Source: a gamma proteobacterium symbiont of Ctena orbiculata (GTDB lineage Bacteria; Pseudomonadota; Gammaproteobacteria; Chromatiales; Chromatiaceae). From it: 64,000 nt of DNA. Location: contig QBVC01000020.1 in NCBI GenBank assembly GCA_003058495.1, positions 62,001 through 126,000 of the forward strand, written 5' to 3'. Both the position numbers and the translations under genes were made by a program. Shown piece after piece: positions 57,225 to 64,000 of this stretch. Positions within the stretch are counted from its first letter, which is position 1, and the number at the start of each line of letters is the position of its first letter. Under the pieces are notes generated by a model that had not been told where the DNA came from, made no database searches, and was given only the letters and a program-made list of their open reading frames with translations.

Positions 57225-59190
57225 CTTCACGGTGACCCCCGCCTTCGTGACCAAGCTAAGCCTGATGATGGCCCTGGCACTGCTGCCCCATGTCGCCAAC
57301 ATCCCAGTCAACATCTCACTCTACCTGCTGCTGTTGCTGACTTGGCGCATCGCCGGCCTCTATTGGACACGACTGCTGCCAGGGCGCTGGCTGCTGCTGG
57401 CGGCCACCCTGATCTCGATCCTTATTGTCTATGCGCAATACCAGACCCTGTTGGGCAGAGACGCCGGCGTGGCCCTGCTGGGGATGATGTTGATGTTGAA
57501 GGTAAACGAGATAACAAAGCGCCGGGATATCTATGTCTCCGTGTTTATCTCCTATTTCGTGATCATCACCCAGTTTCTCTTCAGCCAATCCGTGCTGTTG
57601 ACGCTCTATCTGCTTGGCGTCGTTATCGGCCTCACCTCGCTACTGTTGGAGATCAATCGGGTAACCCCTCCGAGAAGGCCCTATCAGCCTTTGATCAGCA
57701 CCTTCAAGATCACCCTTCAGGCACTGCCAATCGCACTGGTTCTCTTCATCATATTTCCGCGCATCACCCAACCGCTGTGGAACTTCTCATCCGAAGCAAG
57801 CGCCAGAACAGGCCTCGACGATCGCGTGTCCCCCGGCACGATCAGTGAATTGATCGAAAGTTCCGAGGTCGCCTTCAGAGTTCAGTTCATGCAGCCGCCG
57901 CCACCGAAACAGCAGCGCTACTGGCGCGGCCTCGTGATGTGGGATACCGACGGCTACAGCTGGTATACGGATGACAAACAGGTGTTAAGGAGCGAGACCA
58001 TCAAGCTGATGATGATCGATAATCCGGTCAAGTATGAGATCTTCCTCGAACCCCATGACGAGGCCTGGCTGTTCGCCTTGGATCTGCCCCTCGAGGCGCC
58101 GCCGAACAGCCGGCTCAGCCAAGACTTTCAGTTGCGCTACAACGAGCCGGTGACAAAACCCATCAACTACAGCCTCCACTCTCTGACCCGTTACGGCATG
58201 ACCCGACTCGCACCCGGATTGCGCCGCCGGGCATTGCAGCTCGGTGACAACGTCACCCAGAGGCAACGGGATCTGGTGGCTCGATGGCGGGCTGATTCGG
58301 CGGACGATCGGGCGATCGTCGATCAGGCGCTGGCCTTTTTCAACACCGAGCCGTTCATCTACACCCTTTCGCCGCCGAGATACCCGGGCAATCCTGTCGA
58401 CGAGTTCCTGTTTGAGGGAATGGCGGGCTTTTGCGAACACTATGCAACCAGCTTCTCTCAATTGATGCGTATTGCGGGGATACCGTCCCGCCTGGTGTTG
58501 GGCTATCAGGGTGGCGAGTACAACGCCCTGGGCGACTATTTTATCGTCCGTCAGTACCACGCCCACGCCTGGTCGGAGGTATGGTTGGAGGGTCGGGGCT
58601 GGGTCAGAATCGATCCCACGGCAGCGGTCGCACCGGAGCGGATTGAATACCCATTGCGACTGGCCTTCGGTGAACAGGGTGCGCCTGCAATGTTCGAGAT
58701 CGATGGCGGCGGTATGGTCGCAGCGATGATGCGCCATTTCACCCATGCACTGGACAGCGCCAATATCCAGTGGCGCCGCTGGGTCGTCGGCTACAGCAGG
58801 GAACATCAGTTTACCCTGATGAGAAATTTTGGTCTCGACAGCTACAGCGCGATGCAATGGAGTCTGGTCACCCTGGGTATGGTCGCGATTGTGTTGTTGC
58901 TGGTCGGCCTGAACATCGTCCGCCGGGGCAGGTTGCTGCTGTCACCCGCGCAGCAGGGGTATCAACGCTTTTGCAATAAGCTGTCGCGCATCGGCATCAG
59001 CCGCAGATCCTATGAGGGCCCCATGGATTTCGCCCGGCGGGCAGCCCGAAACCGTCCCGATCTCGCGCGGCAGATCATGGCCATCGTCGATCTCTATATC
59101 AGGCTGCGCTACGCCTCGCAGGAGCGTGACGGCAGACAGCTGCGGCTATTCGCCCGCCAGGTCCGTCAGTTCCGTCCCCGGCAGAGATAG
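57202..59190 (+). CDS. TgpA-like membrane transglutaminase
   Basis: 662 residues from ATG 57202; a second ATG two codons later is equally possible and the longer upstream frame is an overlap with DUF58. Five to six membrane helices fill the N-terminal 180 residues, then a DUF3488-type region, a periplasmic transglutaminase core and a further C-terminal helix with a DUF4129-like tail. The catalytic triad is visible: C411 in AGFCEHYA, H455 in HAHAWSEV and D471 in RIDPTAAV. It completes a MoxR-DUF58-transglutaminase operon and overlaps DUF58 by 23 bases. Confidence 0.93.
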   Translation: MTMKQPVDFTVTPAFVTKLSLMMALALLPHVANIPVNISLYLLLLLTWRIAGLYWTRLLPGRWLLLAATLISILIVYAQYQTLLGRDAGVALLGMMLMLKVNEITKRRDIYVSVFISYFVIITQFLFSQSVLLTLYLLGVVIGLTSLLLEINRVTPPRRPYQPLISTFKITLQALPIALVLFIIFPRITQPLWNFSSEASARTGLDDRVSPGTISELIESSEVAFRVQFMQPPPPKQQRYWRGLVMWDTDGYSWYTDDKQVLRSETIKLMMIDNPVKYEIFLEPHDEAWLFALDLPLEAPPNSRLSQDFQLRYNEPVTKPINYSLHSLTRYGMTRLAPGLRRRALQLGDNVTQRQRDLVARWRADSADDRAIVDQALAFFNTEPFIYTLSPPRYPGNPVDEFLFEGMAGFCEHYATSFSQLMRIAGIPSRLVLGYQGGEYNALGDYFIVRQYHAHAWSEVWLEGRGWVRIDPTAAVAPERIEYPLRLAFGEQGAPAMFEIDGGGMVAAMMRHFTHALDSANIQWRRWVVGYSREHQFTLMRNFGLDSYSAMQWSLVTLGMVAIVLLLVGLNIVRRGRLLLSPAQQGYQRFCNKLSRIGISRRSYEGPMDFARRAARNRPDLARQIMAIVDLYIRLRYASQERDGRQLRLFARQVRQFRPRQR

Positions 59191-59196
59191 CCGCAA

Positions 59197-59433
59197 TCAA
59201 CCATGCAAAATCGCATACAGCCTGTCTTTCAACAAGACACGCCGTTTCTTCATCTCCTCCATGTGAAAATCGGAGACCGGATTGTGCAGCTCCTCCAGGT
59301 TGCGAATATGTGCATCCAGCCAGTCGTACTCATCCATCAGGTTGTGAAACAGATCGCTGCTTGCCCGCAGCTCGGCAATCTTGTCTGCATATTCCGGGAA
59401 TTCGTGTAGTAGATCATGGGGTTCGCCCAGCAT
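59197..59433 (-). CDS. YdcH/DUF465 small helical protein
   Basis: 78 residues, two long helices with HDLLHEFPEYADKIAELRASSDLFHNLMDEYDWLDAHI-like pattern and a VSDFHMEEMKKRRVLLKDRLYAIL end, which is the DUF465 signature. It is preceded by an AGAGGAG ribosome site. Role unknown. It is convergent with the transglutaminase gene, 6 bases apart. Confidence 0.9.
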   Translation of the reverse strand: MLGEPHDLLHEFPEYADKIAELRASSDLFHNLMDEYDWLDAHIRNLEELHNPVSDFHMEEMKKRRVLLKDRLYAILHG

Positions 59434-59855
59434 GGTTTCACTCCTCTTATAGATTGTCTCTCTATTCCATCACAGTTAGCACCGCCATTGCCACGCCTGC
59501 AATGTTCTCGATCAAAAAAAGTTGGATGATTCAACTAAAACTAGCCTCAAGCACCGCAAACACAAAATTGTTGCAATGTGTTTGCTGCTGACCCTTGATT
59601 GACAGAACAAATGCAAACTGTTAGGAAATATTCAAGTGTTATTCCAGATTGCGGAAGGATAGATTAAGGTACTTCTCTCGGCATAGACAGAGTTATGGTA
59701 TGATTTAAAATCCTATTTGATGGCCCTGCCGCTGCCGCTGCCATGAGATGCTAACGAACACTAAATTAATACGCGAAGACCCTATCCATGAAGCCAGATA
59801 GGCTCGGGATATGAATCTGACCCGAAAATTTCGCTTAGCCCGATGGCACCAATCG
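59434..59855. other. Intergenic region without recognised genes
   Basis: About 420 AT-rich bases. It holds a TTGACA at about 59599 with a weak -10 17 bases on (plus strand), a short run of GCCGCT repeats near 59728, and a small inverted repeat (CCTATC/GATAGG near 59783-59804). None supports a firm call. Confidence 0.45.
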
Positions 59856-60827
59856 TTAAATGGCTTTATCGTTCATTTTCAGTTTCAGCGCACGTTCCTT
59901 GGCACCGGATATCAGCTTGTCCGGTGCCGTCAGCATGGAATCGGCCTTGCTGTAGAGTTCGAGCGCGCGATCATAGTCAGCCACCACCTCGGCACAAACC
60001 CCTAGATTGTAAACCAGGCTAATGTTGTTGTTGCTTTCCCTACTGAGCGCAGACAATTCCTGCCAGATGGCGCAAGCTCGATCCATTTGCCCGGCATCAC
60101 TGAAGGAAAGACCACTGCTGAATTTATCCTTGTCCTGCCCAGCCAGCCCCTTGGTATCGTTTTTCAACTGCACGTTGAAGACACCATTGAAGGGTGCCAC
60201 CCGGCGGCGAACCTTAGCGGCGACATCCTTACGCAACAGGGCATTAAATTCAGCCTTACTGTATTTCCTGCCTGAATCAGAGCAATACTGGTTCTTGGAT
60301 GAACTCGAGATACTCTCCGTATAAACGATATCCCCTGTTAGCACATTCACCAGTTTCGGTTGCGCTGTATAGGTCGCCAGCTGTTCATGACAAGTGACTT
60401 TGATTTTCTTCGATTTCTTGCATTTAAAAAAGTTTTTATATTCTAGGCATTTGGTTCGCTCCTGCTTCCAGTTCCTGCTCACTATGTTCAACTTGTCAAC
60501 CTGGCCGTAGTAAACACCTTGCACACCCAGCGCCCTGCCATGGCTCATCGCAGTTTTTATATCACCGGTACGGCCCTTGATCATATCCTTGCTCATCACG
60601 GCAAAGATCAACTGACCGTCCAGGTTGGCCGCTTTGAGTTCGGCGGTGAGCTGGTCCGCGAAACCGATCCCGTCAGAACCCTTGAAACCCAGTACCGATA
60701 TCCTTTTCAGTGCAGTCGCGTCTGGATAGGCTGCAGGGAAACGCGCCTGCACCGCGACCTGTTTGGTGGCACATCCCATTATCATCAATACGCTTAAGGC
60801 CAATAGTGTTTTAGTCATGCTGGTCAT
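59856..60827 (-). CDS. Lipoprotein of unknown function with C-terminal TPR-like part
   Basis: 323 residues. A lipoprotein signal with lipobox IMGC gives Cys at about residue 19. The body has an alpha-beta region (RISVLGFKGSDGIGFADQLTAELKAA) like the curli-assembly CsgG/GNA1162-type lipoproteins that use ALGVQGVYYGQV, and a Cys-rich insert (CLEYKNFFKCKKSKKIKVTC). The final 70 residues have a TPR-like pattern (NLGVCAEVVADYDRALELYSKAD). It is downstream of the caspase-like gene on the same strand, about 54 bases apart. Confidence 0.75.
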   Translation of the reverse strand: MTSMTKTLLALSVLMIMGCATKQVAVQARFPAAYPDATALKRISVLGFKGSDGIGFADQLTAELKAANLDGQLIFAVMSKDMIKGRTGDIKTAMSHGRALGVQGVYYGQVDKLNIVSRNWKQERTKCLEYKNFFKCKKSKKIKVTCHEQLATYTAQPKLVNVLTGDIVYTESISSSSKNQYCSDSGRKYSKAEFNALLRKDVAAKVRRRVAPFNGVFNVQLKNDTKGLAGQDKDKFSSGLSFSDAGQMDRACAIWQELSALSRESNNNISLVYNLGVCAEVVADYDRALELYSKADSMLTAPDKLISGAKERALKLKMNDKAI

Positions 60828-60880
60828 ATCTTCTCCTCCATAAACCGGGGTTCTGACCGGTAGATATACTCTCTTTTGAT

Positions 60881-62107
60881 CTATTTTCTGACACTGATGT
60901 TGTAGACACTCGTACCACGCCTGACCAGAAGATCGAGCCGCCCCTTGGCATCAAAGGCTTGGTCGAGTGCCTTGTTGGGCCCTACACCCTTGGGTAAGGG
61001 TTTATGATTGATGGTCAAAACAACGTCATTACGCATCAGCTTGCCCGACAACAGGGAATCACTATCGACGTCCGAAACCCTCACCAGCGAAGTGTCGTTG
61101 GCTTGATCAAACTCGAGCACCAGCACGACACCATATTTCGACCTTGCCTGAGCCCTCTCTTCCTCGGACTGATAGGTCTCCAGGCTCGCGTACCTCTTCC
61201 TCGCCATTGCGGCGAATTCTCCGTCGGGAAAGCGAGTGAAAAAATCTAAAAAGTCCGCCGGGTTACTGCTGGAATTTATATTTTTCCAGGCCCGGCTCTC
61301 CTCTTCGATGAAGTTGACGCTTGAAGAGCGCTGCCCTCCCGGCTGGAAGAAAAACTCTTGGCTCAGCAAACCGGTGATTTGGGGCTGTTGCTGGCCGTTG
61401 GTTCTTTTAAAAACCTCTTTACCGGTCTCACGGAACACCCCCGATGCGTCAAGCCCCGAGTGCTTCATGGCGGTGGTGAGTGCCTTGGTATAGGGGCTGT
61501 AGCGACCGGTTCCGTCGACCGCCGGATCCGAACTGCTGGTGGAAAACGCCAGGATGGTACCGTGAGGTACACTGTATTGATTACTGTGTTGAAAGGTGAG
61601 CGGTTTATTGCTCAGACGGGTGTCTTCGCGGCAGGCATCGACCACGATGAAGCGCGAATCGAAGTTGCCGCCCTGTAGTTCCTGCAACACATCCTTCAGA
61701 GTAATGCTCGGCACACTACCGACCTGGTAATCCACAGGCAATAGATAGCTGTCCGCACCCTGCTGGATTCCGTGACCGGAATAGTAAAAGAGCAGTGCTT
61801 CACCCGCCGGCCTGTCAACCAGATTTTCACCGAAATCCAGCACGGCCTTGTCAATGGCAGCGTCGTCGAGATTCTTCAACAGAGTAACATCGAAGCCGAG
61901 GGATTCGAGGGTTTGGGCAACCAACTCGGCATCGTTGACGGCATTCTTGAGGTCTGATAACTGATCGTACTCACCGTTGCCGATCACGAGCGCGAGTCGA
62001 TCCGTTCCAGGCTTCGCCAAAACTGGTAAGCCGGCAAGACAGAGAGATGCAAGTAGCAGGGCTGCCACTCGACGTTGTATAGATATCAGGTAGTTTTGAA
62101 ACTGCAT
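60881..62107 (-). CDS. Exported caspase-like (C14) protease
   Basis: 408 residues from ATG 62107, preceded by AAGG at 7 bases; a GTG seven codons earlier overlaps the upstream stop by one base and is an alternative. A signal peptide (about 1-31, ending VLA) precedes the caspase p20-like domain: LALVIGNGEYDQLSDLKNAVNDAELVA, the catalytic H112 in YYSGHG and C159 in VVDACRE. After about residue 280 comes a linker and a PDZ-like region ending DALLVRRG-type strands. Being periplasmic, it probably cuts envelope or signalling proteins. It lies between a FecR-like and a lipoprotein gene. Confidence 0.88.
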   Translation of the reverse strand: MQFQNYLISIQRRVAALLLASLCLAGLPVLAKPGTDRLALVIGNGEYDQLSDLKNAVNDAELVAQTLESLGFDVTLLKNLDDAAIDKAVLDFGENLVDRPAGEALLFYYSGHGIQQGADSYLLPVDYQVGSVPSITLKDVLQELQGGNFDSRFIVVDACREDTRLSNKPLTFQHSNQYSVPHGTILAFSTSSSDPAVDGTGRYSPYTKALTTAMKHSGLDASGVFRETGKEVFKRTNGQQQPQITGLLSQEFFFQPGGQRSSSVNFIEEESRAWKNINSSSNPADFLDFFTRFPDGEFAAMARKRYASLETYQSEEERAQARSKYGVVLVLEFDQANDTSLVRVSDVDSDSLLSGKLMRNDVVLTINHKPLPKGVGPNKALDQAFDAKGRLDLLVRRGTSVYNISVRK

Positions 62108-62127
62108 CGGTTCGCCTTGCCCCCTCA

Positions 62128-62901
62128 CTAGAAGGTCTGATAAAAGGTTAAAGCGCTTTCAAACTGCACCTCGCAACCGCGGCTGTTGTACCAGCTCAGC
62201 TGTTCGCCAGGTGTGTCACCGGCTTTGCCATACCAGAGTCTGGCTCGTGTGCTACCACTGAGTTGCCCGCCAGAGATGATGAGCCGCCGGGGCTTACCTT
62301 TGAGCACAGCATCCGGCACCGATATCTCTGTCACCCCGCCGAGCCAGCTGATGGCATGCTTGCGTTTACCCGCCTGCAGGGTCAACGACAGCGACTCCTC
62401 AGAATTGGCACGCCATAGGGCCAGCTTCTGGCCCGGCGCAATGCAATAGGCTGATTGTTCCCCGAGAATAATCTTTACCAAACTTTCCTGAAAACGCGGC
62501 ACACCGGATTCTTGGCCTAGATTTCGATAGGCCCCCAAGGCCTTGCGTGATTCACCACGGCCTGCTATAGCACGTGCCAATTCCTTGAGCTTCACACTGC
62601 TGGAACTAGTCGGCTCTCGCAACAGACTTCCGATGGCCCCTGTGTAGGGACCCTTGACCTTTATCGCATTACCGTTTGTGGTCAGTAGTCGTATTTCCTC
62701 CTGCGGCGCCAGGCGCACGACTGTAGATACAGTAACCGAGTCACCGGCCTTTACTCGCTCGTCATCCGATTGAAGGACGATCACCTCTAACTCGGAAAAG
62801 GCAATAGAGGGGCCTGCACCAAGGGAAAAAACTAGGACGAGACCCAGCAGGAGGCGCTTAAGGAGACGCAGATCCATCGCTAATCGCTTAAACATAATCA
62901 A
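62128..62901 (-). CDS. Secreted FecR-like protein
   Basis: 257 residues. An N-terminal hydrophobic segment (about 14-35) ends at AFS and marks export. The strands VTVSTVVRLAPQEEIRLLTTNGNAIKVKGPYTG match the FecR beta-domain pattern, although no transmembrane anti-sigma region is present. The second half is beta-rich (SLTLQAGKRKHAISWLGG). The stop overlaps the alternative caspase start by one base. It is about 100 bases after the CHASE2 gene. Confidence 0.7.
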   Translation of the reverse strand: MIMFKRLAMDLRLLKRLLLGLVLVFSLGAGPSIAFSELEVIVLQSDDERVKAGDSVTVSTVVRLAPQEEIRLLTTNGNAIKVKGPYTGAIGSLLREPTSSSSVKLKELARAIAGRGESRKALGAYRNLGQESGVPRFQESLVKIILGEQSAYCIAPGQKLALWRANSEESLSLTLQAGKRKHAISWLGGVTEISVPDAVLKGKPRRLIISGGQLSGSTRARLWYGKAGDTPGEQLSWYNSRGCEVQFESALTFYQTF

Positions 62902-63003
62902 TTGAAAAAACTAATACCGCGACCTGTTACAGCCATTCATAAGGTTTCATTCTAGCGTTTAATTGAACATTTTTCGAAACTAGGCTGTTCAGGCACGCGG
63001 TCG

Positions 63004-64000
63004 CTAACCACAAGCGCCTTTGATTCGCACCCAGGAGTGCCTGATCACTTCCTTGAATAATTCCATCAAAATGTCGGCACCGACCGCGGCGGCAACGAGC
63101 CCTGACGGCATCACAAGTCCGCCAAAGTAGATAAAAAGCCAATTGATCAGCGACAGCAGTATGCCTACGACTACGGGAACCACTAACACTAGAAAGCGGC
63201 CCCATTTCACTTCATCTGTTTTCGCCCTCTCCTGATTATTTCTCTCTTCAGTGCCATTGATCTTTTCTGACAAAAGAATAGCAACTGAAAAACCCAGCAT
63301 CAGAATCAAGAGTGCCCAGTAATAGTCAACTTCCCTTATCACCCGACCATCGATCAGTTGTTGCGTGATATTGGCGTGGATAACCGCCCCGCTGAGGGCG
63401 ACTTTCTCATGCCAGACCGCATCAAGAGGTGTCACATGGCGGTCTTCCCAGTTTAGGTCGACGCCCAGAATAACAATTTTCTTTTCGATCTGATTCCTCA
63501 GAAATTTTTCCTTAACCGTATCAACAACTATCGATTCCCGTAGATCCAGTGAGACCTTGCAATTGTCATTGACCCTTGTGTCCAAAAATATTTCCAGCGG
63601 TAAAACAGGAAACGCATCATCATGGCCGCTCTTTTTCGCCAACCAGTCGATCTGAAACAGGACCTGGTCGTCAAATGTGAAGGGTCTGGTATTCTTAAAC
63701 GACGCCAGCTTGGCTGCGAACGTCGGCACCTCCTCGTCAGCGATCACGGCATTCCTCACCACATAATCCTCATCCTTGATAAACAGGGCGCTGGCCCTGT
63801 TTTGCGGTTTCACAAACCCGGCCTCGACTTTCCTGGCATTCGGCAATCCGATCACCGGATCATCGGTCGCATTGACCGCCATTACCAGCTTCTCGCCGTT
63901 ATCAACTATCACTTGCTTGAGCCTGTTGTCCTTTGCCGTTTCCGTAAGCTTATCGAGGAGAAAGTCAACGCCGATCACGGTCGGGTTCAGCGATAGGATG
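63004..64000 (-). CDS. CHASE2-domain membrane protein (5' end outside window)
   Basis: The C-terminal 332 codons are visible; the frame is still open at base 64000. The CHASE2 sensor part has VIGVDFLLDKLTE, IVVDTVKEKFLRNQIEKKIVILGVDLNWEDRHVTPL and AVIHANITQQLIDGR. Three membrane helices follow (YYWALLILMLGFSVAILL, FLVLVVPVVVGILLSLINWLF and a third), as in CHASE2 proteins. Only a short tail comes after them: no adenylate cyclase, kinase or GGDEF domain is attached, which is unusual. It leads the caspase module. Confidence 0.85.
   Translation of the reverse strand, partial: ILSLNPTVIGVDFLLDKLTETAKDNRLKQVIVDNGEKLVMAVNATDDPVIGLPNARKVEAGFVKPQNRASALFIKDEDYVVRNAVIADEEVPTFAAKLASFKNTRPFTFDDQVLFQIDWLAKKSGHDDAFPVLPLEIFLDTRVNDNCKVSLDLRESIVVDTVKEKFLRNQIEKKIVILGVDLNWEDRHVTPLDAVWHEKVALSGAVIHANITQQLIDGRVIREVDYYWALLILMLGFSVAILLSEKINGTEERNNQERAKTDEVKWGRFLVLVVPVVVGILLSLINWLFIYFGGLVMPSGLVAAAVGADILMELFKEVIRHSWVRIKGACG

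Overview
The window reads as chromosomal DNA of a gammaproteobacterium. The block mnmG-rsmG-parA-parB-atpIBEFHAGDC-glmU-glmS is the conserved arrangement found near the replication origin in many gammaproteobacteria. A DsrL/GltD-like flavoprotein, a cyanate-utilisation operon, bacteriohemerythrin and a very large c-di-GMP sensor suggest a free-living or symbiotic sulfur-oxidising chemolithotroph of the Chromatiales/Sedimenticola/Thiodiazotropha kind. That placement is inference from gene content only.

Layout. 1-172: end of an OmpA-domain protein with a terminator. 241-3599 (-): a Gtr-like trio (GT2 glycosyltransferase, GtrA flippase, large GT-C-like membrane protein). 3909-10983 (-): cyanate operon with an NrtA/CynA-like binding protein, permease, ATPase, CobW GTPase, WD40 protein, cyanase and a CbiM-like metal permease. 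11393-13366 (+): a divergent PAS-PAS-sigma54 activator; the shared intergenic region holds two sigma54-type elements and an NtrC-box-like palindrome. 13400-14251 (-): a PIN toxin broken by an internal deletion, with its antitoxin still intact. 14508-16439 (-): a solitary DsrL/GltD-like oxidoreductase. 17169-24021 (+): an LsrB-like periplasmic binding protein, a 1744-residue Cache-HAMP-PAS/GAF-GGDEF-EAL protein with a 334-residue internal tandem duplication, and a bacteriohemerythrin.

24494-33059 (-) is the most unusual block. It looks like one operon encoding an exported cyclooxygenase-like animal haem peroxidase, a periplasmic catalase-like protein without the usual distal His, two proteins I could not assign, a DyP peroxidase and a cytoplasmic catalase-like protein. 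Cyclooxygenase-like and catalase-like haem proteins act together in eukaryotic oxylipin synthesis, so a lipid-peroxide-making or lipid-peroxide-handling pathway is a reasonable hypothesis. 33597-38060 (-): YjbQ, an M28 peptidase, a small membrane protein, a double-CDGSH Fe-S protein, an IS110 transposase relic (+) and a lipoprotein.

38274-55249 (-) is the housekeeping block (GlmS, GlmU, FKBP isomerase, the whole F0F1 ATP synthase, ParB, ParA, RsmG, MnmG). It is interrupted between atpI and parB by a Pro/Gly-repeat secreted protein, a small alpha-beta-barrel-like protein and a peptidoglycan-binding protein. 55334-59190 (+): MoxR-DUF58-transglutaminase operon. 59197-59433 (-): YdcH-type small protein. 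59856-64000 (-): a candidate envelope signalling module transcribed as CHASE2 protein (cut by the window edge), FecR-like secreted protein, caspase-like protease and lipoprotein.

I saw no tRNA, rRNA, CRISPR array, intact insertion sequence or parS site.
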